Below, piece after piece: positions 33,286 through 41,506 of a stretch of DNA of 64,000 bases (position 1 is the first letter of the stretch; each line of letters starts with the position of its first letter). The notes under the pieces were generated by a model. The model ran no database searches. It was not told the origin of the DNA and was given only the letters and a program-made list of their open reading frames with translations. The stretch is from positions 7,005,501-7,069,500 of the forward strand of contig NZ_CP059997.1 in the NCBI RefSeq assembly GCF_018736145.1. Reading direction: 5' to 3'. The translations under genes and the position numbers were made by a program. The DNA is from Amycolatopsis sp. CA-230715. Lineage in GTDB: Bacteria; Actinomycetota; Actinomycetes; Mycobacteriales; Pseudonocardiaceae.

Positions 33286-34464
33286 TTGGCCTACCGGTTT
33301 TCCCTCGCGGATGTGGCGTTCCTCCGCTCCGCCGGGGGCGTGGCCGCGTTGTCGGCGTGCGCCGAGCTGCCGCTGACGGATCGCTCGCGGATCGCCGACG
33401 TCGCCGCCGCGCGCGAGGTCGTCGGCACCGAGTTCGCCGCGGCGGTGCTGGAAACGGTGCTGCTGCGGCGGAAATCGGTCTCCAAAGTGGACTCGGCGAC
33501 CGGCTGGCTGTTCACCGGCGACGCGCTGCAGCAGGCGAGCGCGTCGCCGGTCGCCCGGCACCGCGCGCGGCGGCTCGCGGGCAGGGACGTGCACGACGTG
33601 ACCTGTTCGATCGGCGCCGATCTCGTGGCGCTCGCCGCGACCGCTTCGCGCTGCATGGGGTCCGATGTGGACGAAGTGCGGCTCGCCATGGCCGCGCACA
33701 ACTGCGCCGAGGCGGGCGTGGCGCCCGCGCTGGCCCGTGCGGACGCGCTGCGGCCGGTCACGAAGGACACCGTGGTGGTCGCCGATCCGGCGCGCCGCGA
33801 TGCCGCGGGAAGGCGCGCGTGGCGGCCGTCGGACTTCACACCTCCGCTCGACGAACTGGCCGAGGCGTACCGCGGGCGCGATCTGCTGGTGAAGTGCTCG
33901 CCCGGGATCGACCCGGCGCTGGTGCCGTGGGCGGGTGAAGTGGAACTCGTGTCGCTCGACGGCGGTGTGCGCGAAGCCGCGTTGTACGGGGGAGGGCTCG
34001 CGGGCGTGGCGCGGCGGGCGACCGTGCTGCGCGGCGATGGTACACAGTGGACGATCACCAGCGAGGACCCCGACGACGTCGGCGCGGGCGAGCCGGGGGA
34101 GTGGATCGTCGACCCGGACGGCGCGGTGGTGCGCGCGGGTCTCGTGCGCCATTACGCGGCGCGCCACGGGTTGTGGCAGCTCGACGAGCGGATCGCGTAC
34201 CTCACCGGTGACACCCCGCCGCCGGGTGTCCGCGCGTTCCGCGTGCTCGAACACGGGCCGTACACCGAGAAGGCGTTGCGGGCGGCGCTGAAGAAGCGCG
34301 AGGTCGGCAGGCTGGAGATCCTCGTCCGCGGCCTCGACGTCGACCCGGATGCGTTGCGCCGCAAGCTCAAACCTCGTGGTCCCGCCGAGGCGAGCGTGGT
34401 GCTCACCCGCATCGGCCGGTCACCCGTCGCCTTCGTCTGCCAAGCCCAAAGTGGACAAAATTAG
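33286..34464 (+). CDS. Class I methyltransferase with THUMP-like C-terminal domain
   Basis: TTG 33286 lies just after the previous stop; 392 residues. Residues about 95-210 hold a Rossmann methyltransferase core: DVTCSIGADLVALA, a D-V-D acidic position, VVVADPARRDAAGRR. The C-terminal roughly 80 residues (FRVLEHGPYTEKALRAALKKREVGRLEILVRGLDVDPD) match the THUMP-like module seen in this actinobacterial family. RNA is the probable substrate by analogy; the modified position is unknown. Confidence 0.85.
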   Translation: MAYRFSLADVAFLRSAGGVAALSACAELPLTDRSRIADVAAAREVVGTEFAAAVLETVLLRRKSVSKVDSATGWLFTGDALQQASASPVARHRARRLAGRDVHDVTCSIGADLVALAATASRCMGSDVDEVRLAMAAHNCAEAGVAPALARADALRPVTKDTVVVADPARRDAAGRRAWRPSDFTPPLDELAEAYRGRDLLVKCSPGIDPALVPWAGEVELVSLDGGVREAALYGGGLAGVARRATVLRGDGTQWTITSEDPDDVGAGEPGEWIVDPDGAVVRAGLVRHYAARHGLWQLDERIAYLTGDTPPPGVRAFRVLEHGPYTEKALRAALKKREVGRLEILVRGLDVDPDALRRKLKPRGPAEASVVLTRIGRSPVAFVCQAQSGQN

Positions 34465-34537
34465 CGTTTCGGGTGGAACGAACCGGTACTACCGTCTAGG
34501 TTTCCGCGGACGTGGAATTTTTTCTGAGGGAGAGCCG

Positions 34538-35311
34538 ATGTTGCGCAGCAGTACCCGTGTGTCCGGTCTCGTGAAACTCGCCGCGGCGGCGGCGATCGGC
34601 GCCACCGTCGCCGGTGGTGCCAGTGCGATCGCGTCGAGTGACGACGCCGCCCGCGCCCCGAAGGAACCGGCCAACATCGGCCAGGTCAAGAACGACGTCA
34701 AGGCCTACTACGGCGATTACCTCGACGCCGCGGGCAAGCACCACTACTCGGACACCGGGAAGTGGGCCGCCGAGACGGCCAAGCAGGTCGACGCCGCGAA
34801 GCGGTACCTGTCCAAGCGGCTCGTCGACGGGGTGAAGAACCCCGCGATCGTGCTCGACATCGACGACACCTCGGAGAGCACCTACGGCTGGGAAGCCGAC
34901 AACGACTTCGGGTTCGACCCGGTGAAGCAGCAGAAGGCCATCGACAGCGGCGAGTTCACCGCCATCAAGCCCACCCTCGGGCTCGCGCGCTGGGCTTCCG
35001 AACACGGCGTGAAGGTGTACTTCCTGACCGGCCGCAAGCAGAGCCAGGGCCCCGCCTCGCTCAAGAACCTGGCGAACGAGGGCTACCCCACCCCGGCCGA
35101 AGCCTTCTTCAAGCCGGAAGGCGCCGCGCCGCCGTACCTCCCTTGTGGACTGACCTGCAACACCGTGCAGTACAAGTCGGGCACCCGCGCGCACCTCGCG
35201 TCGACCGGCACCACCATCGTGCTCAACCTCGGTGACCAGTTCAGCGATCTCGAAGGCGGCTACGCCGAAAAGCCCGTAAAACTCCCCAACCCCATGTACT
35301 ACCTGCCGTAA
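34538..35311 (+). CDS. Secreted HAD-superfamily acid phosphatase (class B-like)
   Basis: ATG 34538, with GAGGGA upstream, gives 257 residues. A signal peptide with a hydrophobic core (LVKLAAAAAIGATVAGGASA) leads. The HAD motif I is VLDIDDTSES with nucleophile Asp107 and Asp109. Motif II is around VYFLTGRKQ and the C-terminal acidic motif is LGDQFSDLEGG. A Cys pair (LPCGLTCNT) suggests a disulfide. It likely hydrolyses phosphate monoesters outside the membrane. Confidence 0.92.
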   Translation: MLRSSTRVSGLVKLAAAAAIGATVAGGASAIASSDDAARAPKEPANIGQVKNDVKAYYGDYLDAAGKHHYSDTGKWAAETAKQVDAAKRYLSKRLVDGVKNPAIVLDIDDTSESTYGWEADNDFGFDPVKQQKAIDSGEFTAIKPTLGLARWASEHGVKVYFLTGRKQSQGPASLKNLANEGYPTPAEAFFKPEGAAPPYLPCGLTCNTVQYKSGTRAHLASTGTTIVLNLGDQFSDLEGGYAEKPVKLPNPMYYLP

Positions 35312-35326
35312 TTTTATCGGTCGGCA

Positions 35327-35401
35327 AAATTTGCGCTGCCAGGGCGCGGCTCTCGAGGGAGTCGCGCCCTGGGTGCGTTGGCGCCCTGCCATCGCAAATT
35401 T
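35327..35401. terminator. Nested inverted repeat between convergent phosphatase and chitinase genes
   Basis: Outer 20-bp arms (35327-35346 and 35382-35401) match at 18 positions and enclose a second hairpin with 8-bp arms AGGGCGCG/CGCGCCCT (35341-35348, 35363-35370). AAATTT ends of the outer arms supply short T-runs in both directions, so it can act as a two-way terminator. A further dyad with GCGGACC/GGTCCGC arms lies near 35452-35481. Confidence 0.65.
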
Positions 35402-35485
35402 AGAGGGCCCAGGGGGCCCTGCGACCGACTGCACGCTTCCGGCGCGGACCTCGCTTCGCTCGGGGCACAGCCCGGGTCCGCGGGA

Positions 35486-36454
35486 TCAGCCCGAGTAGGA
35501 GGCGAAGAGCTTCGAGAATTCGTAGGGTTGCTGGGAGATGTTGGTGCACTTGTAGAGGGGACCGTTGCAGGCGTTGGCGTCGCGGCCCTGTTCCCAGAAG
35601 GACAGCATGCCGAGGTGCACGGTCCTCGCGAAGTCGATGAGGGTGCGCGCGTCCTTCTGGTAGAAGATCTCGTTGCCGGAGTCGTTGACGCCGAGCATCG
35701 GGGTGACGCCGATCTTCTTCCACGCCGCCGCGTCCGACAGCCCGAGCACGGATTTCACCTGCGCCTGCGTGGACTTCGCCGCGGCCACCGCTTTCGCGCC
35801 CTGGTCGCCGGGGCCCTGGTAGTAGTCCATCGCCATCACGTTGACCAGGTCGAGGTCGACGCCCGCGTTCTTGGCCGACCGCACCACGTTCACCCCGTCC
35901 TGGGTCAGCCCGCTCGGCAGCACGGGCAGGGTCAGCGAGACCTTGAGCCCGGGGTTGTTCCGCTGCACGATCGCGAGCGCCTGCGAACGGCGTTGCACGG
36001 ACGCGGGGTCGGCGACCGCGGCGCCTTCGATGTCGAGGTCGATGTAGGCGAGCTTGTACGTCTTCACCACCGCGTCGTACTCGGCGGCCACCGCTTCCGG
36101 CGTGCCGCACGCCTGCGCGAGTTCGATCCCCGACGCGCCGCCGAACGACACCTTGACGTCACCGCCCCCCGCGCGGATCTTCGCGATTTCGTCCGCCTGC
36201 CAGCCGGTTCGCGGATCGTAGGCGGCGAACCAGCTCGCCTTGCACCCGTACGAGGTGACGAACCCGAGCGTGAACGCGCGCAGGCCGCCCGCCTGCGCCA
36301 TCCCGGACAGGCTCGGTGTCGGCCAGGCGCCGAGGTCGACGTACGGCGCGACCGGAAGCGGCGCACCCGGTGCCGCATCGGCTGGTACGGCCGTGGCGCC
36401 GAACGCCAGCGCGAGCAGACCACCTACCACGGGAAGTTTGCGGAGCAGGGACAT
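35486..36454 (-). CDS. Secreted GH18 chitinase-like protein
   Basis: ATG 36454 has GGAGG 5 nt upstream; 322 residues. A signal peptide (LPVVGGLLALAFGATAVPADA) precedes a single GH18-type barrel: APYVDLGAWPT, GGDVKVSFGGASG (the SxGG strand) and the catalytic strand YIDLDIEGAA with Asp139, Asp141 and Glu143. The first Asp of the usual DxxDxDxE is Ala here. VMAMDYYQGPGD and SFWEQGRDA complete the fold. There is no separate chitin-binding domain. It should cut chitin or GlcNAc polymers outside the cell; the DasR-like box upstream supports this. Confidence 0.9.
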   Translation of the reverse strand: MSLLRKLPVVGGLLALAFGATAVPADAAPGAPLPVAPYVDLGAWPTPSLSGMAQAGGLRAFTLGFVTSYGCKASWFAAYDPRTGWQADEIAKIRAGGGDVKVSFGGASGIELAQACGTPEAVAAEYDAVVKTYKLAYIDLDIEGAAVADPASVQRRSQALAIVQRNNPGLKVSLTLPVLPSGLTQDGVNVVRSAKNAGVDLDLVNVMAMDYYQGPGDQGAKAVAAAKSTQAQVKSVLGLSDAAAWKKIGVTPMLGVNDSGNEIFYQKDARTLIDFARTVHLGMLSFWEQGRDANACNGPLYKCTNISQQPYEFSKLFASYSG

Positions 36455-36499
36455 GGGGACCTCCGGGGACCGGACTCGGGAGGCGGCATTGCCTCCGTA

Positions 36500-36515
36500 A
36501 GTGGTATAGACCACT
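36500..36515. promoter_or_regulatory. DasR-responsive element (dre) upstream of the GH18 gene
   Basis: AGTGGTATAGACCACT is a near-perfect dyad and matches the known DasR consensus AGTGGTCTAGACCACT at 15 of 16 positions. It lies 46 bp upstream of the chitinase start codon. DasR is the GntR repressor of chitin and N-acetylglucosamine genes in streptomycetes and relatives. Confidence 0.8.
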
Positions 36516-36583
36516 GGGGCGGACGGGGCCATAGTCCGTTCGGAGGACGGCGCGCCGGGCTACCGCGGGTAGGGTCGGGGCCC

Positions 36584-36946
36584 ATGTCGGTCAACAGCGG
36601 CGGCGATCCCTCGTCGGCGCCAGCAGGGCTAGAGGACACCGCCAGGCGGGCGGCGAGCATGAACGGCGAGCCCAGTCCCAGGAACATCGAGTACGTGATC
36701 ACCGGTAGGTATGCGCTGTCGCGCACGGACGGCAGTCGGCCCGCCGCTGACGATCCTACGTACTTCGTCCAGATGACCGGCGATTTCGTCAACTACTACG
36801 CGCGGACACCCCGGGGGAGCAAGGCGCCGAGGGGCACCGTGCTGACGGTCATGGTCGACGTGGCCACCGGCCGGATGCTGGGGCAGTCCCTTGGTTCGGC
36901 TCCGCACGACCTTTCGCGACTCGGGACGGTCCGAACACTGCCATGA
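36584..36946 (+). CDS. Small hypothetical protein
   Basis: ATG 36584 gives 120 residues. After a Ser/Gly-rich start the chain has a beta-like core: NIEYVITGRYALSRTDG, DDPTYFVQMTGDFVNYYART, GTVLTVMVDVATGRMLGQSLG. There is no signal peptide or membrane helix. I do not recognise the family. It is divergent from the chitinase gene and could share its control region, though nothing else links them. Confidence 0.6.
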   Translation: MSVNSGGDPSSAPAGLEDTARRAASMNGEPSPRNIEYVITGRYALSRTDGSRPAADDPTYFVQMTGDFVNYYARTPRGSKAPRGTVLTVMVDVATGRMLGQSLGSAPHDLSRLGTVRTLP

Positions 36947-36970
36947 CGGCACCAGCTCACCGCGCCCGCG

Positions 36971-37711
36971 TCAGTACCGGATGAGGCGTTGTCCCGGTCC
37001 CTCCGCCTTGACGCCGATCGCGCGGAGCGTGGCCCAGATCCCGGCCTGGTTGGCGGTGACGATCGGCTTGCCGAGCCGTTGTTCCAGCGGCGCGATCAGA
37101 TCGTAGGTCGGCAGCAGCGTGCAGCTGACGAAGAGCGCGTCGGCGTCCGGGTGGTCGCCGCCGGTGATCAGGTCCGCCGTCGTGGCGTAGTCGACGGCGC
37201 CGATCACCCGGGATTCGAGGCCGAGTCCGCGGCTGCTGAGCACGTCGATCCCGGCCTCCGCCAGGAAATCGGCGAGCTTGGCCGCGATCGGTTCCACGTA
37301 CGGGTGCACGACCGCGATCCGGCGCGCGCCGAGCACCTCGAACGCGGTCAGCACCGCACCCGAGGTGGTCACCGCTGCCGGAGCGCCCGCCTCCGTCATC
37401 GCCTCGCGGAGCGCGCGTTCGCGGGCGAGGCCACCCACGAAACTGCCCGCCGTGCAGCAATAGTGGACCACCGGCGCGCTGATCGGGACGCGCGTGACTT
37501 CCCGGGTCGGGCGGGTCAGCATCGCGGGATCGTTGAGCCGCGACACGAGTTCGAAGCTGTCGTCGAGCGGCACCGAGTCCGTTCTGGACACGTAGAGCGA
37601 AACGTCGGCCGGAACCCAGCGCCACAGTTCCCGGTCGCGCGTGAAGTCGAACGAAGCCACCACTCCCACCGGGGTTTGGCGGCCCGGCCCCGCGGGGATC
37701 AGGTATTTCAT
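36971..37711 (-). CDS. Asp/Glu racemase superfamily protein (maleate isomerase-like)
   Basis: The protein has 246 residues. Two half-domains each carry the catalytic Cys of the superfamily: Cys85/Cys86 in VVHYCCTAGSFVGG and Cys197 in LFVSCTLLPTYD. The central IAVVHPYVEPIAAKLADFL is the linker between them. The pattern fits the maleate cis-trans isomerase/arylmalonate decarboxylase branch rather than amino-acid racemases. It is divergent from a LysR gene that probably controls it. Confidence 0.82.
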   Translation of the reverse strand: MKYLIPAGPGRQTPVGVVASFDFTRDRELWRWVPADVSLYVSRTDSVPLDDSFELVSRLNDPAMLTRPTREVTRVPISAPVVHYCCTAGSFVGGLARERALREAMTEAGAPAAVTTSGAVLTAFEVLGARRIAVVHPYVEPIAAKLADFLAEAGIDVLSSRGLGLESRVIGAVDYATTADLITGGDHPDADALFVSCTLLPTYDLIAPLEQRLGKPIVTANQAGIWATLRAIGVKAEGPGQRLIRY

Positions 37712-37766
37712 GGACTCATCCTCACCGCGCAGCGCGGTGGCGGTCCAACACCTGATCGGCGACGAT

Positions 37767-37785
37767 TTACGCCGTTCGCGGGTAA
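37767..37785. promoter_or_regulatory. LysR-type box TTAC-N11-GTAA
   Basis: A T-N11-A dyad (TTAC 37767-37770, GTAA 37782-37785) lies in the 92-bp divergent gap between the racemase and LysR genes, 18 bp before the regulator start. Form and position fit autoregulation plus control of the racemase. Confidence 0.5.
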
Positions 37786-37803
37786 GTCTGGTAGAACGCC
37801 GGT

Positions 37804-38724
37804 GTGCCCGAAGACCTGGACATCCGGCTGCTGCGGCATTTCATCGCGGTCGCGGAGGAACTGCACTTCAGCCGCGCCGCGCACCGGTTGTTCATCGCGC
37901 AGCAGGCGCTCAGCAGGGACGTCAAAAAGCTCGAGGACCGGGTCGGGAAGCCTTTGCTCGACCGGAACACCCGCCGCGTCGCGCTCACCCCGGCGGGCAC
38001 CGCGTTGCTGGCCCGCGCACGGGAACTGGTCGCCTTGCACGACACCACCGTCCGCGAACTGCGCGAGGAGACCGAAACGCTGACGGTCGACGTCGTGGGC
38101 CCGGCGCTCACGCCCGCGGTGGTGCTGGCGCGGGCCCGCCGCCTGGCACCGGAACTGGAGTTCTTCGGCCGGTTCCACACCGGGGACGAATCCGCGCTGC
38201 TGCACGCCGGCGGCCTCGACGTCACCTTCGGGTGGGCGCGGGATCTGCCGGACGGGATCCGGCATCGGCTTGTGCGGTATGAACCACTCGCCGCGCTCGT
38301 CCCCGAACGGCATCCGCTCGCCGCGCTCGACGCCGTGCCGGTGACCGCGTTGCGCGGCACGGTGCCGTGCTGTCAAACCGGGGACCACGTGACGCCGGGC
38401 TGGACGGATTTGGTCACGCGGTTGTTCACCGCGTTCGGTATCGAATCGGCGGCGAAGCACCCGCATTTGCGTGGTGCCGACGAGTTGGCGGAGCATGTGC
38501 GGCTGCGTGATTTCCCGGTGCTCGTCCTGGCGAGCCAGGCGCCGGTGCCGGGTGCGGTGCTGCTGCCGGTGGTGGATCCGGTCCCGGTGTTCCCGTGGGC
38601 GATGATCTACCGCGAGTACCGCGGTCATCCGGGTTTGGCGGCGCTGCACGCGGCCGTCGAGGAACTGGCCGGGGAGAAGGACTGGCGCCTACTGCCCGCC
38701 GACGCCTGGGTGCCCGACCCCTGA
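37804..38724 (+). CDS. LysR-family transcriptional regulator
   Basis: The protein has 306 residues from GTG 37804. The N-terminal winged helix reads LDIRLLRHFIAVAEELHFSRAAHRLFIAQQALSRDVKKLE, followed by the linker helix and a periplasmic-binding-like effector domain. Its last 36 bases overlap the 3' end of the convergent isochorismatase gene. Confidence 0.93.
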   Translation: MPEDLDIRLLRHFIAVAEELHFSRAAHRLFIAQQALSRDVKKLEDRVGKPLLDRNTRRVALTPAGTALLARARELVALHDTTVRELREETETLTVDVVGPALTPAVVLARARRLAPELEFFGRFHTGDESALLHAGGLDVTFGWARDLPDGIRHRLVRYEPLAALVPERHPLAALDAVPVTALRGTVPCCQTGDHVTPGWTDLVTRLFTAFGIESAAKHPHLRGADELAEHVRLRDFPVLVLASQAPVPGAVLLPVVDPVPVFPWAMIYREYRGHPGLAALHAAVEELAGEKDWRLLPADAWVPDP

Positions 38725-39396
38725 ACCGGTCTTCTCGGACCAGTAGGTGGGGTCGCGGCCGTAGTCGGGGGTGGTGAACGCGCGGTCCCACGCCGCCCCC
38801 GGGGCCAGGAGTTCCCGCCACGGCGCGACTTCCGTGTACAGCACGCGCAGGGAGTTCAGTGCGGCGTGGTGCAGCGCGGGGCCGTCGGTGGACACGGCGT
38901 CGTCCGGGACGGCGACCTCGAAGTTGCGGGCGAGCGCGGCGCGGGCGGTGGCTTCGACGCAGACGTTGGTCTGCAAACCGGCCACGATCAGCCGCCGCAC
39001 ACCGAGGTTGTGCAGAAGCGGTTCGAGTTCGGTGTAGTCGAACAGGCTCGCTCTCGTCTTGGTCAGCACCACGTCATCGGCTTCCGGGGCGACGGCGTCC
39101 ATGATCTGGCGGTTCCATTCCCGTTGCGCTGCCGTCAGTTCGGGCATGCGGTGCGCGCGATGGGCGAGCAGTCTTGCCGAGCGCGGGTGGGTGCCGAGCC
39201 CGCCGGCCGCGCTGCCCACCGAGCGGGAGTAGATGATCCGGAGGCGCTGGCGACGAGCCGCGGCGAGCAGTTCCGCGCACGCGTCGATCGTTTCGGGCAG
39301 CCGCCAGATCGGCGGCCAGCCCAGCGCCTCCCGCACCCCGTCGTCGGCGAGGTACGAGTTCTGCATGTCGATCATCAGCACCGTGGTGGCGGTCAT
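38689..39396 (-). CDS. Isochorismatase-like cysteine hydrolase
   Basis: The protein has 235 residues from ATG. The catalytic triad of the family is visible: Asp10 (MIDMQNSY), Lys113 (LTKTRASLF) and Cys146 (LQTNVCVEAT), with the cis-peptide region before Val145. Members cut amides such as nicotinamide, carbamoylsarcosine or ureidoacrylate. The C-terminal 20 residues, overlapping the LysR gene, are Gly-rich and may be dispensable. Confidence 0.9.
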   Translation of the reverse strand: MTATTVLMIDMQNSYLADDGVREALGWPPIWRLPETIDACAELLAAARRQRLRIIYSRSVGSAAGGLGTHPRSARLLAHRAHRMPELTAAQREWNRQIMDAVAPEADDVVLTKTRASLFDYTELEPLLHNLGVRRLIVAGLQTNVCVEATARAALARNFEVAVPDDAVSTDGPALHHAALNSLRVLYTEVAPWRELLAPGAAWDRAFTTPDYGRDPTYWSEKTGSGVGHPGVGGQ

Positions 39397-39474
39397 GGTC
39401 GCCTTCCCCGCTCGTCGTCACAGGTCCTCGACGCCTCATTGTGTCGAGGGGGTCACGACCAGCAAACCGCCGCG

Positions 39475-39876
39475 TCAGGGAATCCGGAGTCCTTGACCGC
39501 GCAAGGCCTCTTCGACGCGGAGCCGCTCGATTTCGCGGCCGGTGCCTTCGGGAATCGTGGCGAGCCGTTCTTCGACGCCGACCGCGGTGCACGCCTCGGC
39601 GAGCAGCGTGTCGTAGGCCTGACGGGTGCCCGCGCGCCGTGCGGCCGGCGTGCCCGGCGGCGTTTCGGCGAGAATCCGGTGCACGCGGCGGAGATCGGCG
39701 GCGAGGCGCTGGATCGGTGGGCCCGCGGGTACCGGTGCGGGCGGCCGGAACCGCGCGAGAACCCGTTTCGCGGGACCCGAAACGTGCAGGATCGCCCAAC
39801 CGGCCGCCGTCGGCGCGATCGCGACCACCGCGTACAGCAGCAGGTTGGCCAGCGGGACCCCGGCCTGCCCGGCCAT
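39475..39876 (-). CDS. Hypothetical protein with one N-terminal membrane helix
   Basis: The protein has 133 residues. Residues 5-35 (VPLANLLLYAVVAIAPTAAGWAILHV) form a likely membrane anchor. A Pro-rich hinge and a soluble helical domain (IQRLAADLRRVHRILAETPPG, REIERLRVEEALRGQG) follow. I know proteins of this form as uncharacterised actinobacterial membrane proteins. Context gives no function. Confidence 0.65.
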   Translation of the reverse strand: MAGQAGVPLANLLLYAVVAIAPTAAGWAILHVSGPAKRVLARFRPPAPVPAGPPIQRLAADLRRVHRILAETPPGTPAARRAGTRQAYDTLLAEACTAVGVEERLATIPEGTGREIERLRVEEALRGQGLRIP

Positions 39877-39914
39877 GCCGACAGTCTAATCCCCGGGGTC
39901 CCGCTGATTCCCGT

Positions 39915-41414
39915 TCAGTTTTCCGGTTCGCCGAACCAGGTGCGCAGCGCGGCGTCGAGACCGGTTTCGCCGCCCGTACCGACCCAGCAGACGTACCCGT
40001 CGGGGCGGACCAGCATCGCGGCGACCTCGGGAAGACCGGTCGCCTCCACCGCGTCGACGCGTCCGCGCCACGGCAGGGCGAGGTCGAGCAGGGCGGGGTC
40101 GCCGCTGAGCAGTACGCCGTGCCCGGAGTGGAAAAGGCTGCTCGCCCAACGGGTTTCGCCGTCCACGCGCAGTTCCACATCGGGAATCCTGGCCCCGAGC
40201 AATGGATGCGACGGCCCGTCGAACGGGTAGCGGATGTCCAGGCCGGAGATCATCCCGGCGAGTTTCCGGTTCACCTCGGGCATTTCGGCGATCTCCCGGA
40301 ACAGTTTGCGCATTGCCCGGCTGGCGGGTTCGTCGCCGGTGAGCGTCATCTGCGCGCGCGTGTTCTCGATGACGCGCTCGCCGACCGGGTGCCGTTCGGC
40401 GTGGTAGGTGTCGAGCAGCCCGTCCGGCGCCCAGCCCTTGAGGTCGGCGGCGAGCTTCCAGCCGAGGTTCACCGCGTCCTGCACGCCGAGGTTGAGCCCC
40501 TGGCCGCCCGCGGGGAAGTGGATGTGCGCCGCGTCGCCCGCGAGCAGCACCCGCCCGACGCGGTACCGCTCGACCTGACGAGAAGTGTCGGAGAACTGGG
40601 AGGCGGACCGGACTTCGACGACTTCGATCTCGTCGCCGTGGGCCTTCTTCAGGAACCCGATGACCAGTTCGTCGGGCACCTGCGTATCGCGGTCGAGGCG
40701 TTCCTCGTCGGCGAGCCGGACCAGCACGCGGAACAGGCCCGGCTCGCCGAGCGGGATCGTGCCGGTGACGGCCTGCCTGCCGAAGTCCTCTTCGCCGAAG
40801 ATGTCGCGGACCGAACGCCACGTCGTGGTCATGGTCGCGGGGATCTTGCCGAGCAGGACATCGGCCACGATGGCGTACCTGGTGGGATCCGTGCCGGGGA
40901 ACGCGACGCCGAGCAGTTTCCGCACGCGGCTGCGCCCGCCGTCGCAGCCGACGAGGTAACCGGCCTCGATCTCGTACTCGCCGCCGTCGTCGCGCACCTT
41001 CGCGACGACGGTGTCCTCAGTGGACTCGAACGACACGAGTTCGTGTCCGCGGCGGACCTTCGTGCCCAGTTCGGCGAGCCGTTCCTCCAGCACCTGTTCG
41101 GTCTGCGCCTGGGGGATCCCGACCTGGTACGGGTGCCGGGTCTGCCAGCCGTCGTAGCTCAGCGGGATCCCGCTGAAGTGCCCGTCGCCGACCGTCGACA
41201 TCGAGCGGGATTGCGCGCTGTCGAACAGCTCGCGCAGATCGAAGACCTCGGCGGTGCGCGGCTGGAGGTTGAGCGCCTTCGATTGGCCGCTGCGCTCCGC
41301 GAGCCGTTCGAGCACCACCACCTCCACGCCCGCGAGCGCGAGTTCCGTCGCGAGCGCGAGCCCGACGGGCCCACCGCCGACCACCACCACGTCCGTGTTC
41401 ACCTTGCTGTCCAT
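39915..41414 (-). CDS. FAD-dependent aromatic monooxygenase (Rox/polyketide hydroxylase type)
   Basis: ATG 41414 is preferred to 41420 because AAGGGG is then 6 nt upstream; 499 residues. FAD motifs are GGGPVGLALATELALAG at the start, GCDGGRSRVRKLLG (DG motif) and VLLAGDAAHIHFPAGGQGLN. The C-terminal thioredoxin-like domain of the phenol-hydroxylase family is present (RWASSLFHSGHGVLLSGDP). The closest types I know hydroxylate aromatic polyketides or inactivate antibiotics such as rifampicin. It is divergent from a TetR repressor with two operators between, which suggests ligand-induced expression. Confidence 0.9.
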   Translation of the reverse strand: MDSKVNTDVVVVGGGPVGLALATELALAGVEVVVLERLAERSGQSKALNLQPRTAEVFDLRELFDSAQSRSMSTVGDGHFSGIPLSYDGWQTRHPYQVGIPQAQTEQVLEERLAELGTKVRRGHELVSFESTEDTVVAKVRDDGGEYEIEAGYLVGCDGGRSRVRKLLGVAFPGTDPTRYAIVADVLLGKIPATMTTTWRSVRDIFGEEDFGRQAVTGTIPLGEPGLFRVLVRLADEERLDRDTQVPDELVIGFLKKAHGDEIEVVEVRSASQFSDTSRQVERYRVGRVLLAGDAAHIHFPAGGQGLNLGVQDAVNLGWKLAADLKGWAPDGLLDTYHAERHPVGERVIENTRAQMTLTGDEPASRAMRKLFREIAEMPEVNRKLAGMISGLDIRYPFDGPSHPLLGARIPDVELRVDGETRWASSLFHSGHGVLLSGDPALLDLALPWRGRVDAVEATGLPEVAAMLVRPDGYVCWVGTGGETGLDAALRTWFGEPEN

Positions 41415-41424
41415 CCCCATCCCC

Positions 41425-41437
41425 TTAACGTTGTTAA
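41425..41437. promoter_or_regulatory. TetR operator copy 1, TTAACGTTGTTAA
   Basis: A 13-bp dyad with TTAAC/GTTAA arms starts 11 bp from the monooxygenase start codon, so a bound repressor would block that gene. A second copy of the same motif lies nearer the regulator. Confidence 0.7.
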
Positions 41438-41456
41438 ACGGTGATTTCCACAGTGC

Positions 41457-41473
41457 CCTTAATGTTGTTAAGG
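41457..41473. promoter_or_regulatory. TetR operator copy 2, CCTTAATGTTGTTAAGG
   Basis: A 17-bp dyad with perfect CCTTAA/TTAAGG arms shares TTAA-N5-TTAA and TGTTGTTAA with copy 1. The centres are 34 bp apart, close to three helical turns. Confidence 0.75.
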
Positions 41474-41506
41474 TGTCAAGGGCCGGCCGGGTGAGAGGTA
41501 GTGGAC

